From contig JANQQB010000123.1 in NCBI GenBank assembly GCA_028285165.1, positions 1 through 51,039 on the forward strand: a stretch of DNA of 51,039 nt, read 5' to 3'. Made by a program: the position numbers and the translations under genes. The DNA comes from Rhodobiaceae bacterium (lineage in GTDB: Bacteria; Pseudomonadota; Alphaproteobacteria; Rhizobiales; JANQQB01). Each line of letters begins with the position of its first letter. The first letter of the stretch is position 1. This document shows positions 19,379-26,719 of this stretch, piece by piece. The notes under the pieces were generated by a model. The model saw only the letters and a program-made list of their open reading frames with translations. It was not told the origin of the DNA and did not search any database.

Positions 19379-19723
19379 ATGGCAACCTTGACCAGATTTG
19401 TTCCGACCGGCCCCGCATCCGCCAGCGCGTTCCGCGTGCTCGGCAACGCCATCGTGACGCTGGTGAAGGCTGTCGCGCGCTGGTACACGAACCGACGCCA
19501 GGCCAGGCTCCTGCTCGAAATGGACGACCGCATGCTGTCAGACATCGGTCTGACAAGGGGGGATGTTCGCGCGGCCCTACGCACCGCCGGCACGATTCCT
19601 CCCCTAGAGCGGCTCCGGCTTATTGCCGTGGAAAACCGCGCCACGGCACGCGCCCTTGCGGCGGACAGGCTGAACCGCAGCCGCCGCAATCCGGGACGCG
19701 CGCCACATTTGGCGGGGGTTTGA
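19379..19723 (+). CDS. DUF1127 domain protein
   Basis: This 114-residue protein contains the YjiS-like DUF1127 core RRQARLLLEMDDRMLSDIGL followed by TRGDVRAA. DUF1127 proteins are small, basic and common in alphaproteobacteria. Some bind RNA and affect phosphate and carbon metabolism, but no activity can be assigned here. A hydrophobic/amphipathic stretch precedes the core, and an Arg-rich tail (NRSRRNPGR) follows it. ATG 19379 is chosen because conserved sequence begins after it. It is divergent from LysR and adjoins the next small gene with only 1 nt between them. Confidence 0.85.
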   Translation: MATLTRFVPTGPASASAFRVLGNAIVTLVKAVARWYTNRRQARLLLEMDDRMLSDIGLTRGDVRAALRTAGTIPPLERLRLIAVENRATARALAADRLNRSRRNPGRAPHLAGV

Positions 19724-19724
19724 A

Positions 19725-19922
19725 ATGGCAGGTCTCGCCTTGGAATCCTGCGCCAACGATGTTTGTCCCTGGACCGGCAAACCGGTCACGGAGAACGCGT
19801 TGATGCGATACCGGGGCCAGGTGATCGGTTTCGGCGATCCGCGCGACCGTGATCGGTTTCTCGCGGCCGTCGTGGCCCTGGAAACAGCGCTCGCGCCGAT
19901 CGGCGCCCCGAAAGCGTCCTGA
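19725..19922 (+). CDS. Small YHS/TRASH-like protein, degenerate
   Basis: This 65-residue protein reads CANDVCPWTGKPV, then RYRGQVIGFGDPRDRDRF. The pattern resembles small metal-binding YHS/TRASH-like domains, in which the second half usually has Cys residues (GFCNPxCRDKF). Here those positions are Gly and Arg, so only the N-terminal Cys pair remains and metal binding may be lost. It starts 1 nt after the DUF1127 stop, so the two are surely co-transcribed. The family assignment is from pattern memory only. Confidence 0.6.
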   Translation: MAGLALESCANDVCPWTGKPVTENALMRYRGQVIGFGDPRDRDRFLAAVVALETALAPIGAPKAS

Positions 19923-19934
19923 GCTTTGAAGACA

Positions 19935-19967
19935 GAGGATCCGCCTTCCCCTCTGGGGCGGATCCTC
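19935..19967 (+). terminator. Probable transcription-terminating stem-loop
   Basis: An 11-bp perfect stem (19935-19945 with 19957-19967) encloses an 11-nt loop, 12 nt after the stop codon of the small YHS-like gene. No U-tract follows it, so an intrinsic terminator is only possible; a 3'-end-stabilising hairpin is the alternative. Confidence 0.4.
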
Positions 19968-20135
19968 GGGCGACACCGGATCCTCACCAGATGACCGGAT
20001 GCTGCCCAAGGACCGGGCCCTCTCCCACCCCGTTCCCACTCCCCCAAAGGGATAGGCTCCTGTCCTGGACGCGGCGGTCGATCCGCCGCGTTTCCTTTTG
20101 CGGCTCATGTGTAACTGCTCCCGGGTAACAGCTTG

Positions 20136-20161
20136 CTAGTACCTCTGAGCAGAGGTACTAG
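20136..20161. repeat. 26-bp palindrome sharing its ends with the 264-bp element
   Basis: CTAGTACCTCTG, a 2-nt AG spacer, then CAGAGGTACTAG form perfect 12-bp arms. The outer TAGTACCTC / GAGGTACTA matches the outermost nine bases at both ends of the inverted-repeat element at 36746-37009. It could be a collapsed remnant of that element type or a transposase-end sequence. Confidence 0.6.
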
Positions 20162-20260
20162 GGCAATCCGGAGAAGGCGGGCGGACGCCGACGGTGTCAA
20201 AAGTCCGTTGTGGGCCCTTCGAAACCTTCAATACGTATGCTTGCACGGGCAATTCCCGGC

Positions 20261-20635
20261 CTAAGTGGACAGGGGGCGGTAAGCGACCACCTCGATTTCG
20301 ACCTTCGCCTTGACCATCAAAGACGAGCCGACGCAGGACCGCGCCGGCGGCGGGTGCGGAAAGTACTCGGCATAGACTGCGTTGAAGCGCTGAAAGTCTT
20401 CCGGATCCGTCAGCCAAATGGTCGTTTTCACAACGTCGTTCAGAGACGCCCCGGTCTCCTCAAGCGCGGCCGCGATGTTGTCAAGCACCTGACGGGTCTG
20501 CGTTTCTATATCTTCATCCACGAGCATCCCGGCGGAATCGAACGGCACCTGACCGGACAGGAAGACAAAATCGCCCGCCCTGACGGCCGAGGACAATGGC
20601 ACCACAGGATGGACGCCGAAGACCTGCTTGTTCAT
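20261..20635 (-). CDS. RidA family reactive-imine deaminase
   Basis: This 124-residue trimer-forming Rid protein has the catalytic Arg context PARSCVGSSL (equivalent to Arg105 of E. coli RidA) and the ending KAKVEIEVVAYRP. RidA hydrolyses reactive 2-imino acids such as 2-aminoacrylate to 2-oxo acids in the cytosol. Its start overlaps the EamA stop by four bases, so it is coupled to that exporter. This context beside a 2-hydroxy/2-oxo acid operon suggests a role in clean-up of amino-acid-derived imines. Confidence 0.92.
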   Translation of the reverse strand: MNKQVFGVHPVVPLSSAVRAGDFVFLSGQVPFDSAGMLVDEDIETQTRQVLDNIAAALEETGASLNDVVKTTIWLTDPEDFQRFNAVYAEYFPHPPPARSCVGSSLMVKAKVEIEVVAYRPLST

Positions 20636-21549
20636 ATGGTTTTACCCTTCGCATGAGCCACTTTTGCAGGCGGCCGCTGTTTTCCCTGCGCGCTCAGGAC
20701 AAGAATGTTGCCGATAAGAACCGCGACACCGCCGGCCAGCACATAGGCATCGATCTTCAGGTTCTCAAAAAGGGCAGACAGGAGCAGGGCAACCACCGGC
20801 ACAAGCGCCAGCGTGTAGGACGCGCTGGCCGGGCCTATGCGTCGTACGAGGCTGAAATACATGAAGAACGTAACGCAGGACGCCACAATTGCCAGATAGG
20901 CCAGTCCGGCGAGATAGGTCGCCGAAACATCGACCTTGAAGCTCATGTCGCCCAACAGCGCCAGCGCGAACGAAAAAACAGCGCCGCAAAGGGCCGCCCA
21001 GCTGATGAGTACGGAAATGGGTATCCCGGCATGCTGGTTTCTCATGGCAACGACGGTGCCGCATCCGGTACAGGCCGCCGCCGCAAGCGCGAGTGCAACG
21101 CCAGCCATTGTTTGGGTGCTGGATGCAAGGACAAGAAGCTGCGGCAGCGCAATGACCGCAAGACCGGCGATGCCGGATAGGATCCCCAAAAACATGCGCA
21201 TGGTGACCGGTGCCGACAGGAACAACCAGCCTACGACGGCCGCGAACAGTGAGGACGTCGAGAGAATCAGCGCCGAAATGCCCGAGGTGATCAGCGTCGT
21301 GGAATGATAGAACGTGATGAAGGCAAGGCCGAAAAACAGGATGCCCTGGAGCGCAACCCAGGGCCTATCGATCTGACGGAGGCCGATTTTCTCGCCGCGT
21401 GCGATGCACCAGCCGAACATGAGAAGACTCACAAGCGCCATTCGGTATCCAACCGAAACTTCAGGGGCACCGGATATCGCCTGGTGACCGGTCACGATGG
21501 CACTGCTGCCCCATAGGATCGCCGTCGCGGCAAAAAGAAACGCGCTCAT
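20632..21549 (-). CDS. DMT superfamily (EamA) transporter
   Basis: This 305-residue protein has ten hydrophobic helices and two EamA repeats. The first begins AFLFAATAILWGSSAIVTGHQAI; the second contains ALALAAAACTGCGTVVAMRN. It is a likely exporter of a small metabolite or amino acid. The start at ATG 21549 follows a strong GGAGGAAAG site; further upstream the frame is not conserved-looking. It lies 129 nt behind marR and overlaps ridA, giving a probable marR-eamA-ridA transcript. Confidence 0.9.
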   Translation of the reverse strand: MSAFLFAATAILWGSSAIVTGHQAISGAPEVSVGYRMALVSLLMFGWCIARGEKIGLRQIDRPWVALQGILFFGLAFITFYHSTTLITSGISALILSTSSLFAAVVGWLFLSAPVTMRMFLGILSGIAGLAVIALPQLLVLASSTQTMAGVALALAAAACTGCGTVVAMRNQHAGIPISVLISWAALCGAVFSFALALLGDMSFKVDVSATYLAGLAYLAIVASCVTFFMYFSLVRRIGPASASYTLALVPVVALLLSALFENLKIDAYVLAGGVAVLIGNILVLSAQGKQRPPAKVAHAKGKTI

Positions 21550-21678
21550 GCTCTTTCCTCCGTTCCGGTCGTTAGGCGCATATGGACAGAACGTGCCTGT
21601 ACCCCGGTCTGTCTGGTTCAGGTTCCGAGTTGGCACCTTGTGGCTGGTACCCGACGGCAGATCTCATCACCGCTGGTA

Positions 21679-22221
21679 TCAGGGCTCTTCCCGAACGCCG
21701 CGCCATCCGCGCGCAACGATACCCGCGCTGGCATTGTCAAGCTTCTCCAGGATGCCGTTAAGGACGTCCAGTTCGTCTTGCGAAACCGCATTGACCAGCT
21801 CGGTATCAAGACGTTTTGCAAGGTCAGAGATTTCGGTAAAGGCGGACCAGCCGGTCTCCGAAAGCTCGATCGACGCATATCGCCGGTCGGAGCGGCCCGC
21901 CTGGCGTTGAGCGAAACCGAGTTCCACGAGTTGCTTGACCGCACGCGACACCGCAAATTGGTCAAGGCCACCCGCCTGACAGATTTCCTTGGCGCTGACG
22001 CCGGGCCGGTTTGCGATGATTGCCATGGTGCGCCAGGCGGACTGGGAAAGGCCGAATTTCGGCCCGTAGAATGCATTGAGAACATCCGCAACGCGGGTGG
22101 AAACGCGGAAGAGCCGATAGGGGAGCCAGTCTTCCAGTTGAAGTGTCGCGTCCGGATCCGTTTTCCCCTGGCTGGTCGCATCTTCAGATTGCTTCGATTT
22201 TTGATTGCCAAATAGTTGCAT
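21679..22221 (-). CDS. MarR family transcriptional regulator
   Basis: This 180-residue winged-helix protein has the MarR arrangement. It comprises an N-terminal dimer helix (YRLFRVSTRVADVLNAFY), a helix-turn-helix (VSAKEICQAGGLDQFAVSRAVKQLVELG), a wing with RQAGRSDRRYASIELSETG, and a C-terminal dimer helix. Its first 28 residues are polar and probably disordered. The start codon lies inside a 13-bp palindrome (22216-22228) that recurs at the promoter of the operon starting at 30099. I infer that it represses itself and that operon, with an aromatic or hydroxy acid as a plausible ligand. Confidence 0.9.
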   Translation of the reverse strand: MQLFGNQKSKQSEDATSQGKTDPDATLQLEDWLPYRLFRVSTRVADVLNAFYGPKFGLSQSAWRTMAIIANRPGVSAKEICQAGGLDQFAVSRAVKQLVELGFAQRQAGRSDRRYASIELSETGWSAFTEISDLAKRLDTELVNAVSQDELDVLNGILEKLDNASAGIVARGWRGVREEP

Positions 22222-22228
22222 ATTGCAA
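22216..22228. promoter_or_regulatory. MarR operator copy 1
   Basis: TTGCATATTGCAA is a near-perfect palindrome covering the marR start codon and touching the proposed -10 element. Read on the other strand it is identical to the site at 30389-30401, and both sites overlap inferred promoter elements. Confidence 0.7.
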
Positions 22229-22256
22229 ATGTATCCTATTTAATTTCCTCAGGCAA
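22228..22256 (-). promoter_or_regulatory. Proposed marR promoter
   Basis: On the minus strand, TTGCCT (22256-22251), a 17-nt spacer and TACATT (22233-22228) fit a sigma-70 promoter. The start point would fall at or next to the marR ATG, implying a leaderless or nearly leaderless message and direct occlusion by a protein bound to the palindrome. Confidence 0.45.
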
Positions 22257-22340
22257 CGGCTTAATCCGCCGTAGACCGACGAACAAGGGGTGAAGCGCTT
22301 TTCCGGAAAGTCCAAGACGCCAGATTGAAAAGGGATAACC

Positions 22341-22673
22341 ATGACATTTGTCGTGCATTGTATCGACCGGCCGGACGCCGAAGACCTTCGCCAGCGCACG
22401 CGCGCCGAGCACCTCCAATACATGATTGCGCACGGCGAAAGCGTGGCTTTCGGCGGGCCGCTGCAGACCGACGATGGTACGAGAGTGATCGGAAGCCTCA
22501 TGGTGTTGTCCTATGACACGCGCGAGGCGGTGGATGCTTTTCTGGAAGCGGAACCCTATTCGCGGGCGGGGTTGTTTTCCGAGTTGAGGGTAAGTCGCTT
22601 GCGCCAGATGGTGCCCGAAAATCCGCCGGGGTTATTGATGAAAGAATTGGAGCGCGAGCGCGTGACGCCGTAA
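22341..22673 (+). CDS. YciI family protein
   Basis: This 110-residue ferredoxin-like alpha-beta protein opens MTFVVHCIDRPDAEDLRQRTRAEHLQYM, with the conserved His of the R-x-x-H segment used in YciI proteins. It continues with FGGPL and the C-terminal VDAFLEAEPYSRAGLFSEL motif. Related proteins include dehalogenase-like and muconolactone-isomerase-like enzymes and lactam hydrolases, so a role on a small organic acid is plausible. It is divergent from marR and shares the operator-bearing intergenic region. An AAAAGGG ribosome site precedes the ATG. Confidence 0.9.
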   Translation: MTFVVHCIDRPDAEDLRQRTRAEHLQYMIAHGESVAFGGPLQTDDGTRVIGSLMVLSYDTREAVDAFLEAEPYSRAGLFSELRVSRLRQMVPENPPGLLMKELERERVTP

Positions 22674-22687
22674 AGCGGTAGACGCGC

Positions 22688-23485
22688 TCAGGCGAGAATG
22701 AGCTGGTCGTCTTCCACCTCGGTGCCAGTGGATTTCTTGAAAAGATCAAGAAGATCCGGGACGTCGTAGCCCTTCCGCTTGTCGCCGTGAACATCAAGCA
22801 GAATGCGGCCGCTGTTCATCATGATGGTCCGGTCCCCATAATCGAGCGAGTTGCGCATACTGTGCGTCACCATGAGGGTCGTGAGCTGCTGCTCGCCGGT
22901 GATTTCCGCCGACAGACCGAGGACCGTAGCCGCCGCGCCGGGATCAAGGGCGGCGGTGTGTTCGTCGAGGATCAGGATCTTCATCGGCAGCAAGGTCGCC
23001 ATCAGCAAGCTGAGCGCTTGTCTTTGTCCTCCCGAAAGCGTACCGGCCATGGCGCCGAGCCGGTCTTCCAGCCCCATGTTCAGCCGCGCGAGTTGGTCGG
23101 CCAATCGGCGCCGCTGACGGCCCCGGCCGAGCGCGTTGCGCAGGCCCCTATTGCTGCCGCGGCTTGCCGCGAGGGCCAGATTTTCCTCCACGGTCAGCCC
23201 GCTGCATGTGCCGGCGCGCGGTTCCTGGAACACCCGGCCAATCATACTGGCACGCTGCTCCGTGCGCCAATTCGTGACATCGTGACCGTCGATATAGATG
23301 CCGCCTTTATCGAGGCGGACATCACCGGCAACGGCCGACAAAAGCGTGGACTTGCCGGCGCCGTTGGTACCGATAACGGTAACGAATTGTCCCTCTTTAA
23401 GGTCGAGAGTCACACCGCGAAGGGCCGGCACCGCCAACGGCGTTCCCGGATTGAACGTGACAAAGGCATCACAAACACTGAGCAC
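22688..23485 (-). CDS. ABC transporter ATP-binding protein (TrpX-type system)
   Basis: This 265-residue ATPase has Walker A GTNGAGKSTLL, the signature LSGGQRQALSL and Walker B ILILDEHTAALDP, followed by the switch His in LMVTHSMRN. It energises import through the adjoining permease and binding protein. Translation appears to start at a GTG (23485) after GAAAGGG; the permease stop is only 4 nt before. Within the LivF/LolD-like ATPases, this organisation is typical of the uncharacterised and tryptophan-linked 'TrpXYZ' systems. Confidence 0.92.
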   Translation of the reverse strand: MLSVCDAFVTFNPGTPLAVPALRGVTLDLKEGQFVTVIGTNGAGKSTLLSAVAGDVRLDKGGIYIDGHDVTNWRTEQRASMIGRVFQEPRAGTCSGLTVEENLALAASRGSNRGLRNALGRGRQRRRLADQLARLNMGLEDRLGAMAGTLSGGQRQALSLLMATLLPMKILILDEHTAALDPGAAATVLGLSAEITGEQQLTTLMVTHSMRNSLDYGDRTIMMNSGRILLDVHGDKRKGYDVPDLLDLFKKSTGTEVEDDQLILA

Positions 23486-23489
23486 GGGA

Positions 23490-24422
23490 TTACCCTTTCT
23501 GAGGCTGCGTATCGTTCAGGAGGCGCCGCACCCTTGGCCAGAGCTTGAAGCGGCTGTCCCGCCTGGCCCGTGACAGAATGACCGCGATTGCCACAACAAC
23601 AGCCGTGACGAGGTTGAGATCCTGGGCCTGAATGCCCAAAAACCCGGCGCTCAGCGCGGCCGCGATAAACAGGCGATAAAGGAGTGCGCCAATGAGACAG
23701 CCAAGGGTCGCCCAGACAACCTTCCCGGAGCCCAACAGGGTTTCCCCGATGATCAATGCGGCAAGGCCGGTGACGATCGTTCCGATCCCCAGCGAGACAT
23801 CGGCAACGCCCTGGCTCTGGGCGAAGAGAGAACCGGCAAGACCAACGAGGCCATTGCTCACGGTCATGCCGATCAGTGTCATTCGTCCGTTGCTGACCGA
23901 TTGCGCGCGTGCCATGGCCGGGTTCTCTCCGCTGGCCCTGAGCGCCAGACCGACCTGTGTTCCCAAGAACCAGTCGACCATGAATTTCATGGCGATTGCG
24001 ATGACCAGGAGAATTGCGCTGGTCGTCCAGATCGACAGGTCGATCAATCCCTCGAATGCGGTGAAAATCGTCTCTTCACCGTACAGCGAAATGTTCGGGC
24101 GGCCCATCACGCGCAGATTGATCGAATAGAGGGCCACCATGGTCAGGATGCCTGCCAACAGATTCAGAATCCGGAACTGGACGTTCAAAAAGGCGGATGC
24201 AAAACCGGCGCAACAACCGGCAAATGTGCCGATAAGAGTTGCAAGGAACGGATTGACGCCATGAATGATCGCAACCGCGGTCGCGGCAGCCCCGAGCGGG
24301 AAGCTGCCATCGACCGTCAGGTCGGGAAAATTGAGGACGCGAAAGGAGAGGTAAACTCCAAGCGCCACCAGAGAGAAAAGAAGGCCGGCTTCGACGGCGC
24401 CGGCAACAGCGAGCGCGGTCAC
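23490..24422 (-). CDS. ABC transporter permease (TrpY-like)
   Basis: This 310-residue membrane protein has eight or nine hydrophobic helices. It opens with ALAVAGAVEAGLLFSLVALGVYLSFRVLNFPDLTVDGSFPLGAA, a pattern typical of permeases that partner TrpX/DUF534 binding proteins and related to the branched-chain amino acid LivH class. It probably forms a homodimer, as no second permease gene is present. GTG start, one base after the binding-protein stop. The C-terminus is basic (ARRDSRFKLWPRVRRLL). Confidence 0.9.
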   Translation of the reverse strand: MTALAVAGAVEAGLLFSLVALGVYLSFRVLNFPDLTVDGSFPLGAAATAVAIIHGVNPFLATLIGTFAGCCAGFASAFLNVQFRILNLLAGILTMVALYSINLRVMGRPNISLYGEETIFTAFEGLIDLSIWTTSAILLVIAIAMKFMVDWFLGTQVGLALRASGENPAMARAQSVSNGRMTLIGMTVSNGLVGLAGSLFAQSQGVADVSLGIGTIVTGLAALIIGETLLGSGKVVWATLGCLIGALLYRLFIAAALSAGFLGIQAQDLNLVTAVVVAIAVILSRARRDSRFKLWPRVRRLLNDTQPQKG

Positions 24423-24423
24423 C

Positions 24424-25392
24424 CTATTGGATCACCTTCGTGGCCCTTGCCAGAATATCATCTGGCAGTGTCACGCCCATTGCGGTTGCGGCGGACTTGT
24501 TCAAGTACAGATCCTGTGTGTCCAGAGTGCCCACCGGGATCGCGGACGGGCTCTCTCCGTTCAACACGCGCACTGCCATTTCACCGGTCAGGCGGCCGAG
24601 CTTGTAATAGTCGAACCCAAGGGCTGCGAGCGCACCGCGTTCGACCGAATCCGTATCGCTGGCAAAGACCGGGATCTTTGCTTTCTCACCGACGTTCACA
24701 ACGCTTTCCACAGCCGCCACAACGGTACTGTCGGTGGGAATGAGGATGGCGTCCGCCCGTCCTGCCAGGCTAAGGGCAGCATCGGCGACCATGGCCGTCT
24801 GAGAGGCCGTGCTTTCCTCGATCTCCAGTCCATGCTCTTTCAGTTCCACCTTCAAGGCGGCAACCTGTGAGACGGAATTCGCCTCACCGGCATTGTAGAT
24901 GACGCCGATCTTCTTGGCGTCCGGGACCAGCGTCTTAATCAACGTCAAGGTCGGTCCGAAGGGTTGTTTGTCGGTCGTGCCCGTAATGTTGCCGCCCGGG
25001 GCCTCGATGCTCTCGACCAGTTTGGCATCCACCGGATCGGTCACAGCCGAGAAGAGAAGCGGAATGTCGCCGGCTGTGCTTTGAAGCGCCTGGGCGGACG
25101 GTGTGCTGATGGCGACAAGCAGATCGGGTTCCGATCCGGCGAATTCTTTTGCGATCTGAAGCTGTGTGGGCATGCTGCCTTGGGCGCTCTGTATGCGAAG
25201 GTCGAGCGTTTCTCCCTCCTTGAAGCCGCCGGCTGCCAATTCGTCGACGATGCCCATGCGCGCCGCGTCAATTGCGGGATGATCAATGATGTATGTGATT
25301 GCGACCTCGGTCATCTCCGTTGCCAGGGCAACAGACCATGTCGCCGATATCAATGCGGCCACGGTGAAGGCTGTTGTTTTCTTTCTCAGCAT
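24424..25392 (-). CDS. ABC transporter substrate-binding protein, TrpX/DUF534 family
   Basis: This 322-residue exported protein has a signal peptide (AFTVAALISATWSVALA) and no lipobox, so it should be free in the periplasm. The mature part shows the two-lobed fold of the family: VAITYIIDHPAIDAARMG at the start, PLLFSAVTDPVDAKLVES, and GVIYNAGEANSV in the second lobe. Homologues bind Trp in streptococci, and others bind unknown ligands. It is placed 70 nt after the FMN 2-hydroxyacid dehydrogenase gene and 1 nt before the permease. An aromatic ligand is my inference. Confidence 0.9.
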   Translation of the reverse strand: MLRKKTTAFTVAALISATWSVALATEMTEVAITYIIDHPAIDAARMGIVDELAAGGFKEGETLDLRIQSAQGSMPTQLQIAKEFAGSEPDLLVAISTPSAQALQSTAGDIPLLFSAVTDPVDAKLVESIEAPGGNITGTTDKQPFGPTLTLIKTLVPDAKKIGVIYNAGEANSVSQVAALKVELKEHGLEIEESTASQTAMVADAALSLAGRADAILIPTDSTVVAAVESVVNVGEKAKIPVFASDTDSVERGALAALGFDYYKLGRLTGEMAVRVLNGESPSAIPVGTLDTQDLYLNKSAATAMGVTLPDDILARATKVIQ

Positions 25393-25462
25393 TTAAGTAG
25401 TCCTTTCAGTGTTGGATTCCTGGAAGGTCGGAATTCGCGGTTCTGCAAAAAATTGGGGCGTG

Positions 25463-26704
25463 TCAGGGCAGTGCGCCTTGCCTGCTTTCGGTAACCAGGG
25501 AAAGCGGGCCGGCGCGCCGGCGCGCGCCGGCCGCTGCCGAAACCGGTTCGAATGTGCCGGGCGCGGGGTGACACCGAACCATGGAAGGCCCGAAATCGTT
25601 GATCGTGCGCGCACCCATCAGCATCTGTGCGACGGTGAGCTCGCTCTTGAGAATGGACAGCGCGCGGCTGACGCTTTCCTCTCCGCCACATGCCAGCGCG
25701 TAAAGGGTTGCGCGGCCAATCTGGACCGCGTCTGCGCCAAGCGCCAGCGCACGGGCTATATCCGAACCTGTGCGGAACCCGCTGTCGACAAGAAGGGTAA
25801 GCTTGGATCCGGCTTCGGCACGAAATTCCGGCAAGATGTCGATCGTGGCGATCGCGCCATCCAGTTGGCGCCCGCCATGGTTTGAGATGACCAGCCCGTC
25901 GACGCCGATATCCCACGCCTTTGAGACCTGCCCGGGATCGAGCACGCCTTTGACGATCAGCGGACCGTCCCAGGCATCGCGCACCCATTTGATGTCTTCC
26001 CAGTCCACGGACGGATCAAGCTGGGCCTGCATAAGTTCCGCGATCGTGTCCGCCTTTTCCAGGCCGAGTTCGGCCGCCATGACCTCCAGTCGTGGCGGGC
26101 CGGCAAGCGCCGTCTGCAGGCTCCAGCCCGGGTGGGCGGCAAGACTTGCAAGCTTTGCCGGTGTCCATCGAAACGGCAGGGAAAAGCCGTTTCTTGCATC
26201 ACGCAACCGGCGTCCGGGAATGGCGTTGTCGACGGTAACCTCCAGCGCTCCGAATCCGAGGCTTCGGGCCTTGGAGACCAGCCGCTTGCTGACCGCTCGA
26301 TCCTTGAAGATGTAAAGCTGGAACCACTTGGTTCCGCTGCCGGAGACCGCGACCTCTTCCATGGTGGCGGTCGCGGCGGTGCTCATGACAAAGGGAATGT
26401 TGTGGGCGGCCGCGGCGCGCGCCAGTTCCTTGTCTCCGCGCGGCCAGGCCGCTCCCGCAAGACCCGTCGGACCGATCAGGATCGGCATGTCGTAATTCTG
26501 GCCGAACAGGCTCACCGCTTGGGAACAGGAGCTGACATCGGTCGGTGCGGAGCCGAGGAGACGGATACGGTCGAGGGCGCTCCGGTTCTCCGCCAGTGTA
26601 TTTTCCGTTCCGCTTCCGCCGTCGATAAAGTCGAAGACAAAGCGCGGCAGGCGCCGGCGTGCTGTTTCACGGAAATCGGCAATGCAGTGCTGACGATCTG
26701 TCAT
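25463..26704 (-). CDS. FMN-dependent L-2-hydroxyacid dehydrogenase/oxidase
   Basis: This 413-residue TIM-barrel flavoprotein belongs to the lactate/mandelate/glycolate oxidase family. Signatures visible are RFVFDFIDGGSGTENTL, ILIGPTGLAGAAWPRG, FQLYIFKDR, the active-site SNHGGRQLDGA with its catalytic His, and VDSGFRTGSDIARALALGADAVQIGR for FMN phosphate. It oxidises an L-2-hydroxyacid to a 2-oxo acid. The usual Tyr of the N-terminal YDY motif is Phe here, which may tune specificity. The C-terminus is about 30 residues longer than usual. A D-type dehydrogenase gene is 15 nt upstream. Confidence 0.9.
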   Translation of the reverse strand: MTDRQHCIADFRETARRRLPRFVFDFIDGGSGTENTLAENRSALDRIRLLGSAPTDVSSCSQAVSLFGQNYDMPILIGPTGLAGAAWPRGDKELARAAAAHNIPFVMSTAATATMEEVAVSGSGTKWFQLYIFKDRAVSKRLVSKARSLGFGALEVTVDNAIPGRRLRDARNGFSLPFRWTPAKLASLAAHPGWSLQTALAGPPRLEVMAAELGLEKADTIAELMQAQLDPSVDWEDIKWVRDAWDGPLIVKGVLDPGQVSKAWDIGVDGLVISNHGGRQLDGAIATIDILPEFRAEAGSKLTLLVDSGFRTGSDIARALALGADAVQIGRATLYALACGGEESVSRALSILKSELTVAQMLMGARTINDFGPSMVRCHPAPGTFEPVSAAAGARRRAGPLSLVTESRQGALP

Positions 26705-26719
26705 CGAAGCGATGCCCCC

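Larger units (their letters stand above)
19923..20260. other. Intergenic region with hairpin and palindrome
   Basis: No gene is evident in this 338-bp gap. A stem-loop at 19935-19967 (GAGGATCCGCC pairing with GGCGGATCCTC) sits just behind the small-protein stop and may end that transcript, though no T-run follows. The near-gapless 26-bp palindrome at 20136-20161 is listed separately. The rest shows nothing recognisable. Confidence 0.5.

Noticed and set aside
25508-25531. Dense GCCGGC/GCGCGC palindrome near the end of the FMN 2-hydroxyacid dehydrogenase gene
   Set aside because: It is within the coding region for an Ala/Arg-rich stretch and is best explained by codon use, not by a regulatory site.
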